Assembly: GCA_023659785.1 (NCBI GenBank)
Contig: JAGXOR010000034.1
Coordinates: forward strand, 1-11,151
Origin: Methanomicrobia archaeon LH_S13
GTDB lineage: Archaea > Halobacteriota > Syntropharchaeia > Alkanophagales > Methanospirareceae
Direction of reading: 5' to 3'
Length of the DNA stretch: 11,151 bases
Position numbers and translations under genes: made by a program. Positions 1 through 6,260 of this stretch are shown piece after piece (within the stretch, counting starts at the first letter, position 1; each line of letters begins with the position of its first letter). Under the pieces are notes generated by a model, which ran no database searches, was not told the origin of the DNA, and worked only from the letters and a program-made list of their open reading frames with translations.

Positions 1-26
1 TAATACTATCAAATAATAGAAAAATG

Positions 27-48
27 GACAAAAAGTTCATATTTTGTC
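27..48. promoter_or_regulatory. Perfect inverted repeat upstream of the coiled-coil gene (possible operator)
   Basis: Two 7-base arms, GACAAAA and TTTTGTC, are perfectly complementary around an 8-base spacer, with arm centres 15 bases apart. The element lies just before the ribosome binding site of the first gene, in AT-rich DNA where a TATA box and transcription start would be expected. A dimeric archaeal regulator could bind it. A chance palindrome in AT-rich DNA is a real alternative. Confidence 0.3.
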
Positions 49-76
49 ATCATATCAGGTATGAGGAGGTATGAAG

Positions 77-2026
77 ATGGGGATAGGAACAGAAGATTTG
101 ATAAGGTTGAATAAGCTGGCGAAGGAGATAGCTAGCCCGGAGATGGATTTGGAGAGGTTGAAAAGAATGAAAGAATTCATCAGGAAACAATGGTGGGATG
201 AAATAGAGGGAAAAGAAGGGGAATACCAGAGTAAATTTATCCGAGAAGGAGCGACAAATGAATTTTTAGAGGCAAATCTTTCGATGGCGAAGTTAAAGCT
301 GGTAGTGAGTTTCTTGGATAATGGAGAACGAAATCCTGAACATGGGTTTAATGAGGATGAGATAGAATTTCTGCGAGGTTTTGAGGAGTTAGCAGTAATA
401 GGACGGCTTTCTGTTGATGAGCTTGTGGATTACTTTGCAAGGGTAAAGGGAAAAGAACGAGGCTTGGTGAAGATAGCGTTTGATGCCGTTAATAAGGGCT
501 ATAACATTATGGATGAGATAGTAAGAAGGAGTGATATTCCGGGAGATTTAGCAAAGGGGTTTAAAAGAGTCTATGGAGAGCGGCTGAAAAAGATGGAGGA
601 GACGGCGAGGAAATACATCGAGAAGTATGGGCTTCCAAGTGTTGAGGAGGATATAAGTTCGATTTTGGAGGAGTCGGAGAAGGAGAGGAAGAGGATAATA
701 GAGAGCCTCAATCAAAGTCTTTCCGACTTAGAAGCGAAATTAGAAGAAAGAGAAGAGGTTAATAAAGAAAAAGAGCAGTTAGAAGAAACGCTGAGGATAT
801 TAGAGCGAGAAGTTGTGGAAAAAGAAGTGCAAAAGGAGGCGTTGAGTTCTAAACTCGAGGAATTTGAGGATGATAAAAGAGATGTTTGGGCGAGATATGA
901 ACAGCTTGAGCGTGCATGGTCAGAAAGCATAGGAGAAATCGAAGAAAGAAGAAGGGCGCTGGATGCACAGGAGGCTGAATTAAAAGAAGCGGCTGATAGG
1001 CAACGGGCGGAATTGAAAGAAGTAGCGATGAGAGCGTTTGATGATGAACTGAGGAATATCAATACGCTGCGAGAAGAACTGGCGAAGAAGGAAGAGGAAT
1101 TAAAAGGCGAAACAGAAGGGTTGGAATACGATAGAAGAGGAGTGGAAGAGCGATTAGAGAAAATCAAGGCGATTTTAGAGGGTGGCGAGGTGAAGAGATT
1201 TGTAACGAGCGATGTTGCAAAGATTCAGGAATTAAACTACATTGGCAGATTTGATATAAAGATAAATGAACTTCCGAAAACGATATACGACCCGATAGAG
1301 GGGAAGGAACGGAGGATAACCGCATGGAGCTATCGCCATAAATTTGACGATGCGACTAAAATTTTGGACATGGTGAAAATGAATTACGAAGAAGCGATGA
1401 GGAAGTTGCCCTTGAACCTACGGTCAAGATACGTGGTTGCGGAGAAGAAGCATAAGCTTTTTGGAAAGGAAGCGACGAAGGTAATAATAGAAGCTTCAGT
1501 GTTGGGGCATTTGCTGGATTATGATGAGAACGGGTTTGATACGAGGAGTGTGACGCTGTCCGAGTTGCTTTCGGTGTTGACGAGGTATATTGACAACGCG
1601 GAACCTGGGAATTATTTCCACGTACTTGGGATTGCATCGGTAACGGGATTCGATAAGAAGGTGTTTGAGCATGTTAATTCAGATGATTTCCACAAGAATT
1701 TCGTTAGCAGGTATGTTTCACTGTGCCTGGTGGATTTAGAGACGGGCGAGGTGTTCTACAACGAATCAGATGAGCGGATAAAGGCGTATATTGATTTGTT
1801 CAAGCCGGTATTTGATGAGGAGAGAGTCAGAGCGGTAAGAGAATATGTGGTTGGGAAATTGGAACTCAAGGATTTTGCCGTGCTTGACCGCGTGGTGGAG
1901 GAAGCGACAGACGGCGGCGAAGAGGGTAGAAGGGTTGCAAAGAAGGTGTTTTACGACCTTGAGAAAGAAGGAATGGGTAAGGTGAAGTATGAGAAGGAGT
2001 TTGGAGTTGTTGTTGAAAGGAGGTGA
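77..2026 (+). CDS. Long coiled-coil protein with C-terminal winged-helix-like region
   Basis: I do not recognise the family. The 649-residue product has no signal peptide or membrane helix and should be cytoplasmic. A helical head (about 1-190) is followed by a long Glu/Lys/Arg-rich coiled coil (about 195-370), a mixed alpha/beta region (about 375-580) and a terminal stretch (about 582-649) patterned as three helices plus a beta wing, like a winged helix. Start choice: GGAGGT at 65-70 abuts an ATG at 71 but sits 6 bases before the ATG at 77, so 77 is preferred. The stop falls 7 bases before the next start, and that gene's ribosome binding site overlaps the end of this frame, so the two genes are probably translated together. 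By analogy with Cdv systems it could be a scaffold for the neighbouring helical protein and the AAA ATPase, but this is inference. Confidence 0.85.
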   Translation: MGIGTEDLIRLNKLAKEIASPEMDLERLKRMKEFIRKQWWDEIEGKEGEYQSKFIREGATNEFLEANLSMAKLKLVVSFLDNGERNPEHGFNEDEIEFLRGFEELAVIGRLSVDELVDYFARVKGKERGLVKIAFDAVNKGYNIMDEIVRRSDIPGDLAKGFKRVYGERLKKMEETARKYIEKYGLPSVEEDISSILEESEKERKRIIESLNQSLSDLEAKLEEREEVNKEKEQLEETLRILEREVVEKEVQKEALSSKLEEFEDDKRDVWARYEQLERAWSESIGEIEERRRALDAQEAELKEAADRQRAELKEVAMRAFDDELRNINTLREELAKKEEELKGETEGLEYDRRGVEERLEKIKAILEGGEVKRFVTSDVAKIQELNYIGRFDIKINELPKTIYDPIEGKERRITAWSYRHKFDDATKILDMVKMNYEEAMRKLPLNLRSRYVVAEKKHKLFGKEATKVIIEASVLGHLLDYDENGFDTRSVTLSELLSVLTRYIDNAEPGNYFHVLGIASVTGFDKKVFEHVNSDDFHKNFVSRYVSLCLVDLETGEVFYNESDERIKAYIDLFKPVFDEERVRAVREYVVGKLELKDFAVLDRVVEEATDGGEEGRRVAKKVFYDLEKEGMGKVKYEKEFGVVVERR

Positions 2027-2033
2027 TGAAAAA

Positions 2034-2633
2034 ATGGGAAGATTGGAAAGTTTGAAGGAAACATTTGGGTTTGGAGCAAAACTGCCGAGTGAAGAGGAAA
2101 TAGAGAAAGAGAGAATGCGATTGAGCATGAAGGAGGAGCAATCGATACCGGAACTAAGGAAATCGAAGGATAAGTGGAAGAAGCTGTACGAGGAAGGTAA
2201 GGACAAGGACAAGTACGAACGAAGAGCTTTGCTCAGGCAGATGAACCGGATAGAGGATAAGATAGCGACAAAGGATTTGGAACTCGCAAAGGTGGACTTA
2301 GGTATTCGTGCACTGGACAAGATGGACTCGATTCTGTCGAAGGGAAAGGAGATATTCAAGGGTGAGTTCTGGAATAAGATTGAGGGGACGCTGACGTCGG
2401 AAAAAATGATGGACATCATGGTGTCGGAGAACTTCAATGAGAAGGGGGTATTAAAGAAGGTTAGCGACATAGCAAATATAAGTGATAAGCACGTGCAGGA
2501 TGAGATAGACCAGCTTCCAGATGAGGAGGTAGAAGCGGTATGGGGTAAAGAGATAGAGACAGAGGAGCTTGATGGGATACTTGATAAGAAGATAAAGGAT
2601 AAGAAGAAGAGTTTGGAGATAGAGAGGTTTTGA
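2034..2633 (+). CDS. Small charged all-helical protein, candidate divergent ESCRT-III/CdvB-like subunit
   Basis: This 199-residue cytoplasmic protein is almost entirely predicted helix. A basic helical hairpin (about 36-100) precedes a break with two aromatic residues (about 108-114). After it come a shorter helix containing EKMMDIM (about 123-129) and an acidic tail (about 155-182) with leucines spaced like an MIT-interacting helix. That order (basic hairpin, Met-rich helix, acidic C-terminal helix) resembles Snf7/CHMP/CdvB proteins, and an MIT-domain Vps4-like ATPase lies 5.8 kb downstream. No signature residue proves the assignment and similarity is weak. The start at 2034 is preferred to a longer in-frame ATG at 1989 because GGAGGTG at 2019-2025 is well spaced for 2034. 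If not ESCRT-III, it is an unknown helical partner of the coiled-coil protein. Confidence 0.8.
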   Translation: MGRLESLKETFGFGAKLPSEEEIEKERMRLSMKEEQSIPELRKSKDKWKKLYEEGKDKDKYERRALLRQMNRIEDKIATKDLELAKVDLGIRALDKMDSILSKGKEIFKGEFWNKIEGTLTSEKMMDIMVSENFNEKGVLKKVSDIANISDKHVQDEIDQLPDEEVEAVWGKEIETEELDGILDKKIKDKKKSLEIERF

Positions 2634-2646
2634 ATTTAGAGCCTAT

Positions 2647-2672
2647 TTATCTCTTTTATTTTTTAGAGATAA
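2647..2672 (+). terminator. Hairpin with U-rich loop after the helical protein gene
   Basis: TTATCTCT (2647-2654) and AGAGATAA (2665-2672) form a perfect 8-bp stem around a 10-base T-rich loop, 14 bases after a stop codon and 21 bases before the next start. Archaeal termination relies mainly on U-tracts, and two short T runs are present. It probably separates the coiled-coil/helical gene pair from the PEGA gene, but a 5' leader structure or processing site is also possible. Confidence 0.45.
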
Positions 2673-2693
2673 GAATGCATAAGGAGATGTAAC

Positions 2694-3839
2694 ATGAAAA
2701 CAAAATGGATTACAAATCTTTCTATTCTGTTAATAATCATCTCTTCCTGTTTTCTCAGTGCTGATTTAGCAAATGCAGGTTTAGGAGATCCAAGTCTTCA
2801 GGTTTCTGCTTATGTAACACCATCGGAGATAGAAAGAGGAAGTTCTGGCGATTTAAAAGTGACAGTATCTGAAGTTAGAGGAGATGATTGGGCGAAGGAT
2901 GTTTATGTAAGACCATCTATTACATCATCAAATGGTTGCACATTCTCTCCCTCTTCTAAAAGCACTTCAAGAATCGGTGAATCTTCTTCTACTACTTTTT
3001 ATTTTACCATCCATGTGTCAAAAGATGCGAGCTTAGGGAGAAGAAAAGGGGACATAAGCGTTAGGTATTATGACACAGGATGGATGGACGTAGGAACATT
3101 TGGTCCGCATTATACCACAGGGAGTTTTTCTTTTACTGTTAAGAAAGGATATGGATCTATCAAAGTATCGTCAAATCCTTCTGGGGCTGATGTATACGTA
3201 GATGGCATCCATAGAGGAAAAACACCATTATCTATTAGCAAAATCATTGAAGGAGCGCATTCCGTCAAGCTCACAAAATTTGGATATGAAGATGTGAGTG
3301 AGACAATATACGTATCAGTTGGAGAGACAACTTATGTGTCAGAGACTTTATCATTTGCGATATGGCTATTAGCATCTATATTCGGTATAATAGCATTGAT
3401 TATCGTGGTTGTTGGCACCTTTGTAATAAGGAGAAGAAAAAAGCAAGCCAAATCGACTATTACCAAAGCAGAAGAAACAACAGACGAGGAGAAAACGAAA
3501 GAAATAAAAATGCCAGAACCTGAAGAAGTTAGAGAAAGATTAAGAGAAATATATCCCGAAAAAGATGCAGCGAGGCTCGCAAATACGTTCAGGGTAGTTC
3601 AGGAAATAAGGAGTAGATATTGCAACACCGATACAACAGCGAGAGAGATAAACAAAGAATTTGACCTTTTGAAGATGTATTTGACCGAAAGAGAGTTTTT
3701 AGATGGGATTGAGAGCATTCAAGGGAAAATAAATGCAGAGCTGAGAGAGGATGAGCGATTGGATGAGAGGCATGTTGAGGAGGTAAAGAATTTCTGTGAG
3801 AAATTCACGGAGATGTGGATTGCGAGGTTTTTGAAGTGA
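2694..3839 (+). CDS. PEGA-domain type I membrane protein with cytoplasmic PEKDA helical module
   Basis: The 381-residue product begins with a signal peptide (1-28, cleavage near ANAG). An extracellular beta-rich domain (about 33-150) resembles archaeal adhesion or CARDB-like domains. A PEGA domain follows (about 153-219: VSSNPSGADVYVDG, then GKTPLS and an FGYED turn). One membrane helix (about 222-245) is followed by RRRKK, placing the C-terminus in the cytoplasm. After a charged linker, residues 278-381 form a helical module with YPEKDAARLANTF that recurs in the proteins at 6261-7895 and 9752-10642. PEGA domains are typical of surface proteins of archaea and bacteria. The layout suggests an envelope sensor or anchor whose module contacts a cytoplasmic partner. 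GGAG at 2683-2686 supports the start. The ectodomain is AT-rich, whereas the module region looks more like the flanking cytoplasmic genes. Confidence 0.9.
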   Translation: MKTKWITNLSILLIIISSCFLSADLANAGLGDPSLQVSAYVTPSEIERGSSGDLKVTVSEVRGDDWAKDVYVRPSITSSNGCTFSPSSKSTSRIGESSSTTFYFTIHVSKDASLGRRKGDISVRYYDTGWMDVGTFGPHYTTGSFSFTVKKGYGSIKVSSNPSGADVYVDGIHRGKTPLSISKIIEGAHSVKLTKFGYEDVSETIYVSVGETTYVSETLSFAIWLLASIFGIIALIIVVVGTFVIRRRKKQAKSTITKAEETTDEEKTKEIKMPEPEEVRERLREIYPEKDAARLANTFRVVQEIRSRYCNTDTTAREINKEFDLLKMYLTEREFLDGIESIQGKINAELREDERLDERHVEEVKNFCEKFTEMWIARFLK

Positions 3840-3946
3840 TGAAATGTGCACAGAGGCGATAATGGAAGATGCTGGATGAGGGAAAAAGCATTGAAGGTCA
3901 AAAGTGGAGCGATAACAATAAACTTCAAAGAACTTGGTACGGATAA

Positions 3947-4723
3947 ATGACACAATTGAATAAATTAATAAACTCTGTAAAGGAATTGGAAAGCGAGGCT
4001 GAAGAGATTGATAAAAAAGTAACCGGGTGGTTATCTTACTACTTTACGTATTCTTATATAAATGACTTAGATACTGAGATGTTATGGTTGGAGGAATCTT
4101 TTAGAGAAGAACAAAGGAAATGCGTTCACTTGTATCAAACATGGTATCTAACAGCAGAATATCTAATAAAAAAGTATTTGCCTGATCGAAAGCGTGAATT
4201 TACAAGGGAATATGGTGAGATTTTAGGTTTACTTCAACTTCGGAAAAATTGGGCTAAGGTTGACGTGCATTATATAATTAAAGAGTTTACAGACCGTTTT
4301 GACATGCAAAGGAACTTACTGTTATCACTTCCAAAGGTGTTTGAAATCCAAAACTTGGAATTAAGAAAAACAATCAGTGCAGATTTAGTTGAAAGTGAAT
4401 TAGATGAGGCGGAACTTCTTTTAGATCATGGTTTTATTCGTGCCGCAGGTGCGGTTGCTGGTGTTGCATTGGAACGCTATTTAAAGACTTTGTGTGAGAT
4501 TTCAACGCCACCTGTGAAATACCCTAAGAGGGCTACGATATCCAAACTTGCCCGTGATTTGCGTAGCGCAGGTCAATTGAGTGAAACAAAACGAAAAAAG
4601 ATGGAGTATCTAGGAGATATTCGTAATAAATGTGACCACTCAAAAGGGGAAGAGCCAAGAAAAGAAGAAGTTAAAGAGTTAATAAAATGGACAAAAGATC
4701 TTTTAATTCAAAAGTGGGATTAA
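3947..4723 (+). CDS. DUF4145/HEPN-type protein with RX4H motif, putative RNase
   Basis: This 258-residue soluble protein has a helical N-terminal half (about 1-140) of unknown role. Its C-terminal half (about 146-255) matches the HEPN/DUF4145 pattern: a helix with AAGAVAGVALERYLKTLCE, a linker with TISKLARDLRSAG, then YLGDIRNKCDH. Arg226 and His231 form the RX4H motif that is catalytic in HEPN ribonucleases, which act in toxin-antitoxin, abortive infection and CRISPR-associated systems. DUF4145-type members are common in prokaryotes and mostly uncharacterised, so catalysis is not shown. No strong ribosome binding site precedes the ATG, and a 107-base gap separates it from the PEGA gene. The zinc-finger gene follows directly or overlaps it, which suggests joint function. 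Together they look like an accessory insertion between module-bearing genes. Confidence 0.85.
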   Translation: MTQLNKLINSVKELESEAEEIDKKVTGWLSYYFTYSYINDLDTEMLWLEESFREEQRKCVHLYQTWYLTAEYLIKKYLPDRKREFTREYGEILGLLQLRKNWAKVDVHYIIKEFTDRFDMQRNLLLSLPKVFEIQNLELRKTISADLVESELDEAELLLDHGFIRAAGAVAGVALERYLKTLCEISTPPVKYPKRATISKLARDLRSAGQLSETKRKKMEYLGDIRNKCDHSKGEEPRKEEVKELIKWTKDLLIQKWD

Positions 4724-4736
4724 TTCTTAACGGATG

Positions 4737-4757
4737 CATCGGGATTTCGTTCCGATG
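4737..4757 (+). other. Hairpin just after the HEPN gene
   Basis: CATCGGGA (4737-4744) and TTCCGATG (4750-4757) pair as an 8-bp stem with one G-U wobble around a 5-base TTTCG loop, starting 14 bases after the HEPN stop. There is no T run after it. If the zinc-finger gene starts at 4798, the hairpin lies in an intergenic leader, where it could act in attenuation or RNA processing. If that gene starts at 4687, the hairpin is inside coding sequence. Confidence 0.3.
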
Positions 4758-4797
4758 TGGAGCAGCTGGGGCTTTATACAAAGCTGATAGGTTAGAT

Positions 4798-5289
4798 ATG
4801 AAACTACCAATCCCTCGTGAACCTAATAAATTGCAAAAATGGCTATGGAAGAAAAGATGGTTTAAAGAAAGATTGCAACATTACCTATGGAAAGAAGGGG
4901 GATGGTCTGAAACCTTTGAGAGAGGAGGGGGCAATTATGATTGTTTTTTGAAACTTTATTCGTTGTCTGAGCGGGAAGTGGATAGATGGTTTATGGGTGA
5001 TATCATTTGGTGTGATTTAATTAGCAAATTTGAAGATGGGGCAGTAACAATGGTAAAATGCCCCGTTCCCGGTTGTGGGGATATATTTAAAAATGTGGAT
5101 GCCTTAGCAAAGCATATTTCATATATTGCGCAGAGTAGTAAAATAGGGATGGGAAGTGATAGAGCAGGGAAACATAAAAGGTGGTTGGCGTATAAAGAAG
5201 TTAATGTTGACTACGAATCAGTGAAAAGTTATCTCGCAGAAATAAAGGATGACATGCTTATTTTCCAAGACCGCCGATATAATTTTTGA
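4798..5289 (+). CDS. Small Trp-rich protein with a C2H2-like zinc finger
   Basis: The 163-residue product is rich in Trp, Lys and Arg in its first third (KLQKWLWKKRWFKERLQ). It then carries CPVPGCGDIFKNVDALAKH, with a further His 20 residues on: Cys88, Cys93, His106 and His126, a CX4C-X12-H-X19-H arrangement like an atypical C2H2 finger. The function is unknown; nucleic-acid or protein binding is plausible. An in-frame ATG at 4687 would extend the protein by 37 residues and overlap the HEPN gene by 37 bases. I prefer 4798 because the extra stretch covers a hairpin and reads as low-quality coding sequence, but neither start has a good ribosome binding site. Its position after a HEPN protein suggests a partner or regulator, possibly an antitoxin-like role; this is inference. 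Confidence 0.65.
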   Translation: MKLPIPREPNKLQKWLWKKRWFKERLQHYLWKEGGWSETFERGGGNYDCFLKLYSLSEREVDRWFMGDIIWCDLISKFEDGAVTMVKCPVPGCGDIFKNVDALAKHISYIAQSSKIGMGSDRAGKHKRWLAYKEVNVDYESVKSYLAEIKDDMLIFQDRRYNF

Positions 5290-5326
5290 GAAGCTACCAC
5301 TACCTGATTCCTTCTTATGTCTTCAA

Positions 5327-5334
5327 TATAAAAG
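5327..5334 (+). promoter_or_regulatory. TATA box-like element
   Basis: TATAAAAG lies 38 bases upstream of the mini-protein start and about 38 bases after the zinc-finger gene stop. Archaeal transcription usually starts about 25 bases after the TATA box, so a start near 5357 would leave a very short leader. This would make the mini-protein, the two-helix membrane protein and the receptor gene one transcription unit. No clear BRE element was seen before it. Confidence 0.4.
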
Positions 5335-5364
5335 AGACCACAGTAAAAGGTAAGGAGACGAAAA

Positions 5365-5511
5365 ATGAGAGAGATAAAAATTTTAGGCTCTGTTGCAGTG
5401 ATTTTAACTTTGGTTTTGTTAGTGACCCCTATAAATGCGGAAGTAGGCACTCAACCGAAATATGGGCTTCAGACTGAAACTGCGTGGTATATGGGTTGGG
5501 ATAGACCATGA
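5365..5511 (+). CDS. 48-residue signal-peptide mini-protein
   Basis: The short frame encodes MREIKILGSVAVILTLVLLV followed by TPINAEVG: a basic start, a hydrophobic core and an A-X-A-like site (INA before EV) typical of a cleavable signal peptide. Cleavage would release 23 residues with three aromatic positions near the end (AWYMGW) and a C-terminal DRP. A GGAG at 5354-5357 precedes the ATG by 7 bases. The stop overlaps the next gene's start as ATGA (5508-5511), a classical sign of translational coupling. It may be a secreted peptide, a small membrane protein or the remnant of a longer exported protein that lost its 3' part. I know of no family match. Confidence 0.6.
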   Translation: MREIKILGSVAVILTLVLLVTPINAEVGTQPKYGLQTETAWYMGWDRP

Positions 5512-6251
5512 AAAAAGAAAAATGGTTAATAAGCCGATTAGTGGATGCAATTCAAAAAGTCTCACCATTATTATCGATTCCTCAATGGATATATGTTGCA
5601 ATAGGATCATCTGGGGGTATAATAGCGATGTTTATATGGCTTATGAACAATCCTTATTTTGGGATAATATTTGGTATTTCATTGACGATAATAGTATTTG
5701 CTATTATTGCGATTATTGTTAACAGAAACGAAGAAAAGCGATTGTGGAAAGAATTAGACAAAGTTAGCATAAATGGAGCCCGCATGGATAAAACGAAATA
5801 TAAAACAAAAACAAACATAGACATACCAGTAGTTGAATTTAAGATAAAGATCAAAAATAGATCACCTTTGGATTTAGAACCGCAAAAAATATTACTTGAT
5901 TTAACTTGTGATTCCATTCATCAAAAGACTTATTTTTGGGATAGAAGTTACAACATAGAGAAGGTCAAAGAAACACCTGATGTAGAAGCTCCAGAAATAG
6001 AAGCAGGTGAGGACGGGCATATATGGGTCAGATATCCGTGTGTGAATGTGTTTTACAATCATAAAAATATACACATCTGGCAGTTAAAGGGCAGAATAAG
6101 CTTTGATAGTAAAATTGAGAACACAGGTAGAGTGATAAACAAGGATAGAGTGATAAACTTAACATTCCAATTAGATAAAGATAAAGAAGAAGAATTAAAA
6201 AAGGACATAAAAAATTTTCATGAGTTTTATGTAAAAGGAGGTAGATTTTAA
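5508..6251 (+). CDS. Two-helix membrane protein with beta-rich cytoplasmic domain
   Basis: I do not recognise the family. The 247-residue protein starts with an amphipathic basic segment (1-25), then two membrane helices (about 27-45 and 51-71) joined by a very short loop. NRNEEKRLWKE follows, so both ends should be cytoplasmic by the positive-inside rule. Residues about 88-222 are beta-patterned and Ig-like (VVEFKIKIKNRSPLDLEPQK, WQLKGRISFDSKIENTGR), ending in a charged helix. The start overlaps the mini-protein stop as ATGA. An 18-base in-frame tandem duplication occurs near the C-terminus (codons for RVINKD/RVINL). The next gene begins 9 bases after the stop in the same frame, so co-transcription is likely. 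The cytoplasmic beta domain may be functionally equivalent to the one in the next protein. Confidence 0.85.
   Translation: MKKEKWLISRLVDAIQKVSPLLSIPQWIYVAIGSSGGIIAMFIWLMNNPYFGIIFGISLTIIVFAIIAIIVNRNEEKRLWKELDKVSINGARMDKTKYKTKTNIDIPVVEFKIKIKNRSPLDLEPQKILLDLTCDSIHQKTYFWDRSYNIEKVKETPDVEAPEIEAGEDGHIWVRYPCVNVFYNHKNIHIWQLKGRISFDSKIENTGRVINKDRVINLTFQLDKDKEEELKKDIKNFHEFYVKGGRF
6128..6158 (+). repeat. In-frame 18-base tandem duplication (13-base identical cores)
   Basis: TAGAGTGATAAAC occurs at 6128-6140 and again at 6146-6158, an 18-base period that keeps reading frame and repeats the residues RVIN in the two-helix membrane protein. It is probably a local slippage duplication in a surface strand or loop of the beta domain. 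Confidence 0.6.
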
Positions 6252-6260
6252 GTTAGAATA

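Noticed and set aside
712..1167. Minus-strand frame of about 150 residues within the coiled-coil gene
   Set aside because: It is extremely Ser/Phe/Leu-rich, the mirror of Glu/Lys/Arg codons on the + strand, and has no ribosome binding site.
1766..2470. Minus-strand frame of about 234 residues across the first two genes
   Set aside because: Same shadow pattern as above; it spans the junction of two well-supported + strand genes.
3869..3946. 25-residue frame just before the HEPN gene
   Set aside because: There is no convincing ribosome binding site and no recognisable pattern; it merely abuts the HEPN ATG.
21..4697. Same 13 bases (AAAATGGACAAAA) at 21-33 and 4685-4697
   Set aside because: A 13-base match is expected about once by chance in an AT-rich window of this size, and the contexts are unrelated.
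5286..5477. 63-residue + frame starting with TTG after the zinc-finger gene
   Set aside because: It overlaps the signal-peptide mini-protein in another frame; that frame has a ribosome binding site, a signal peptide and an ATGA junction, while this one has none.
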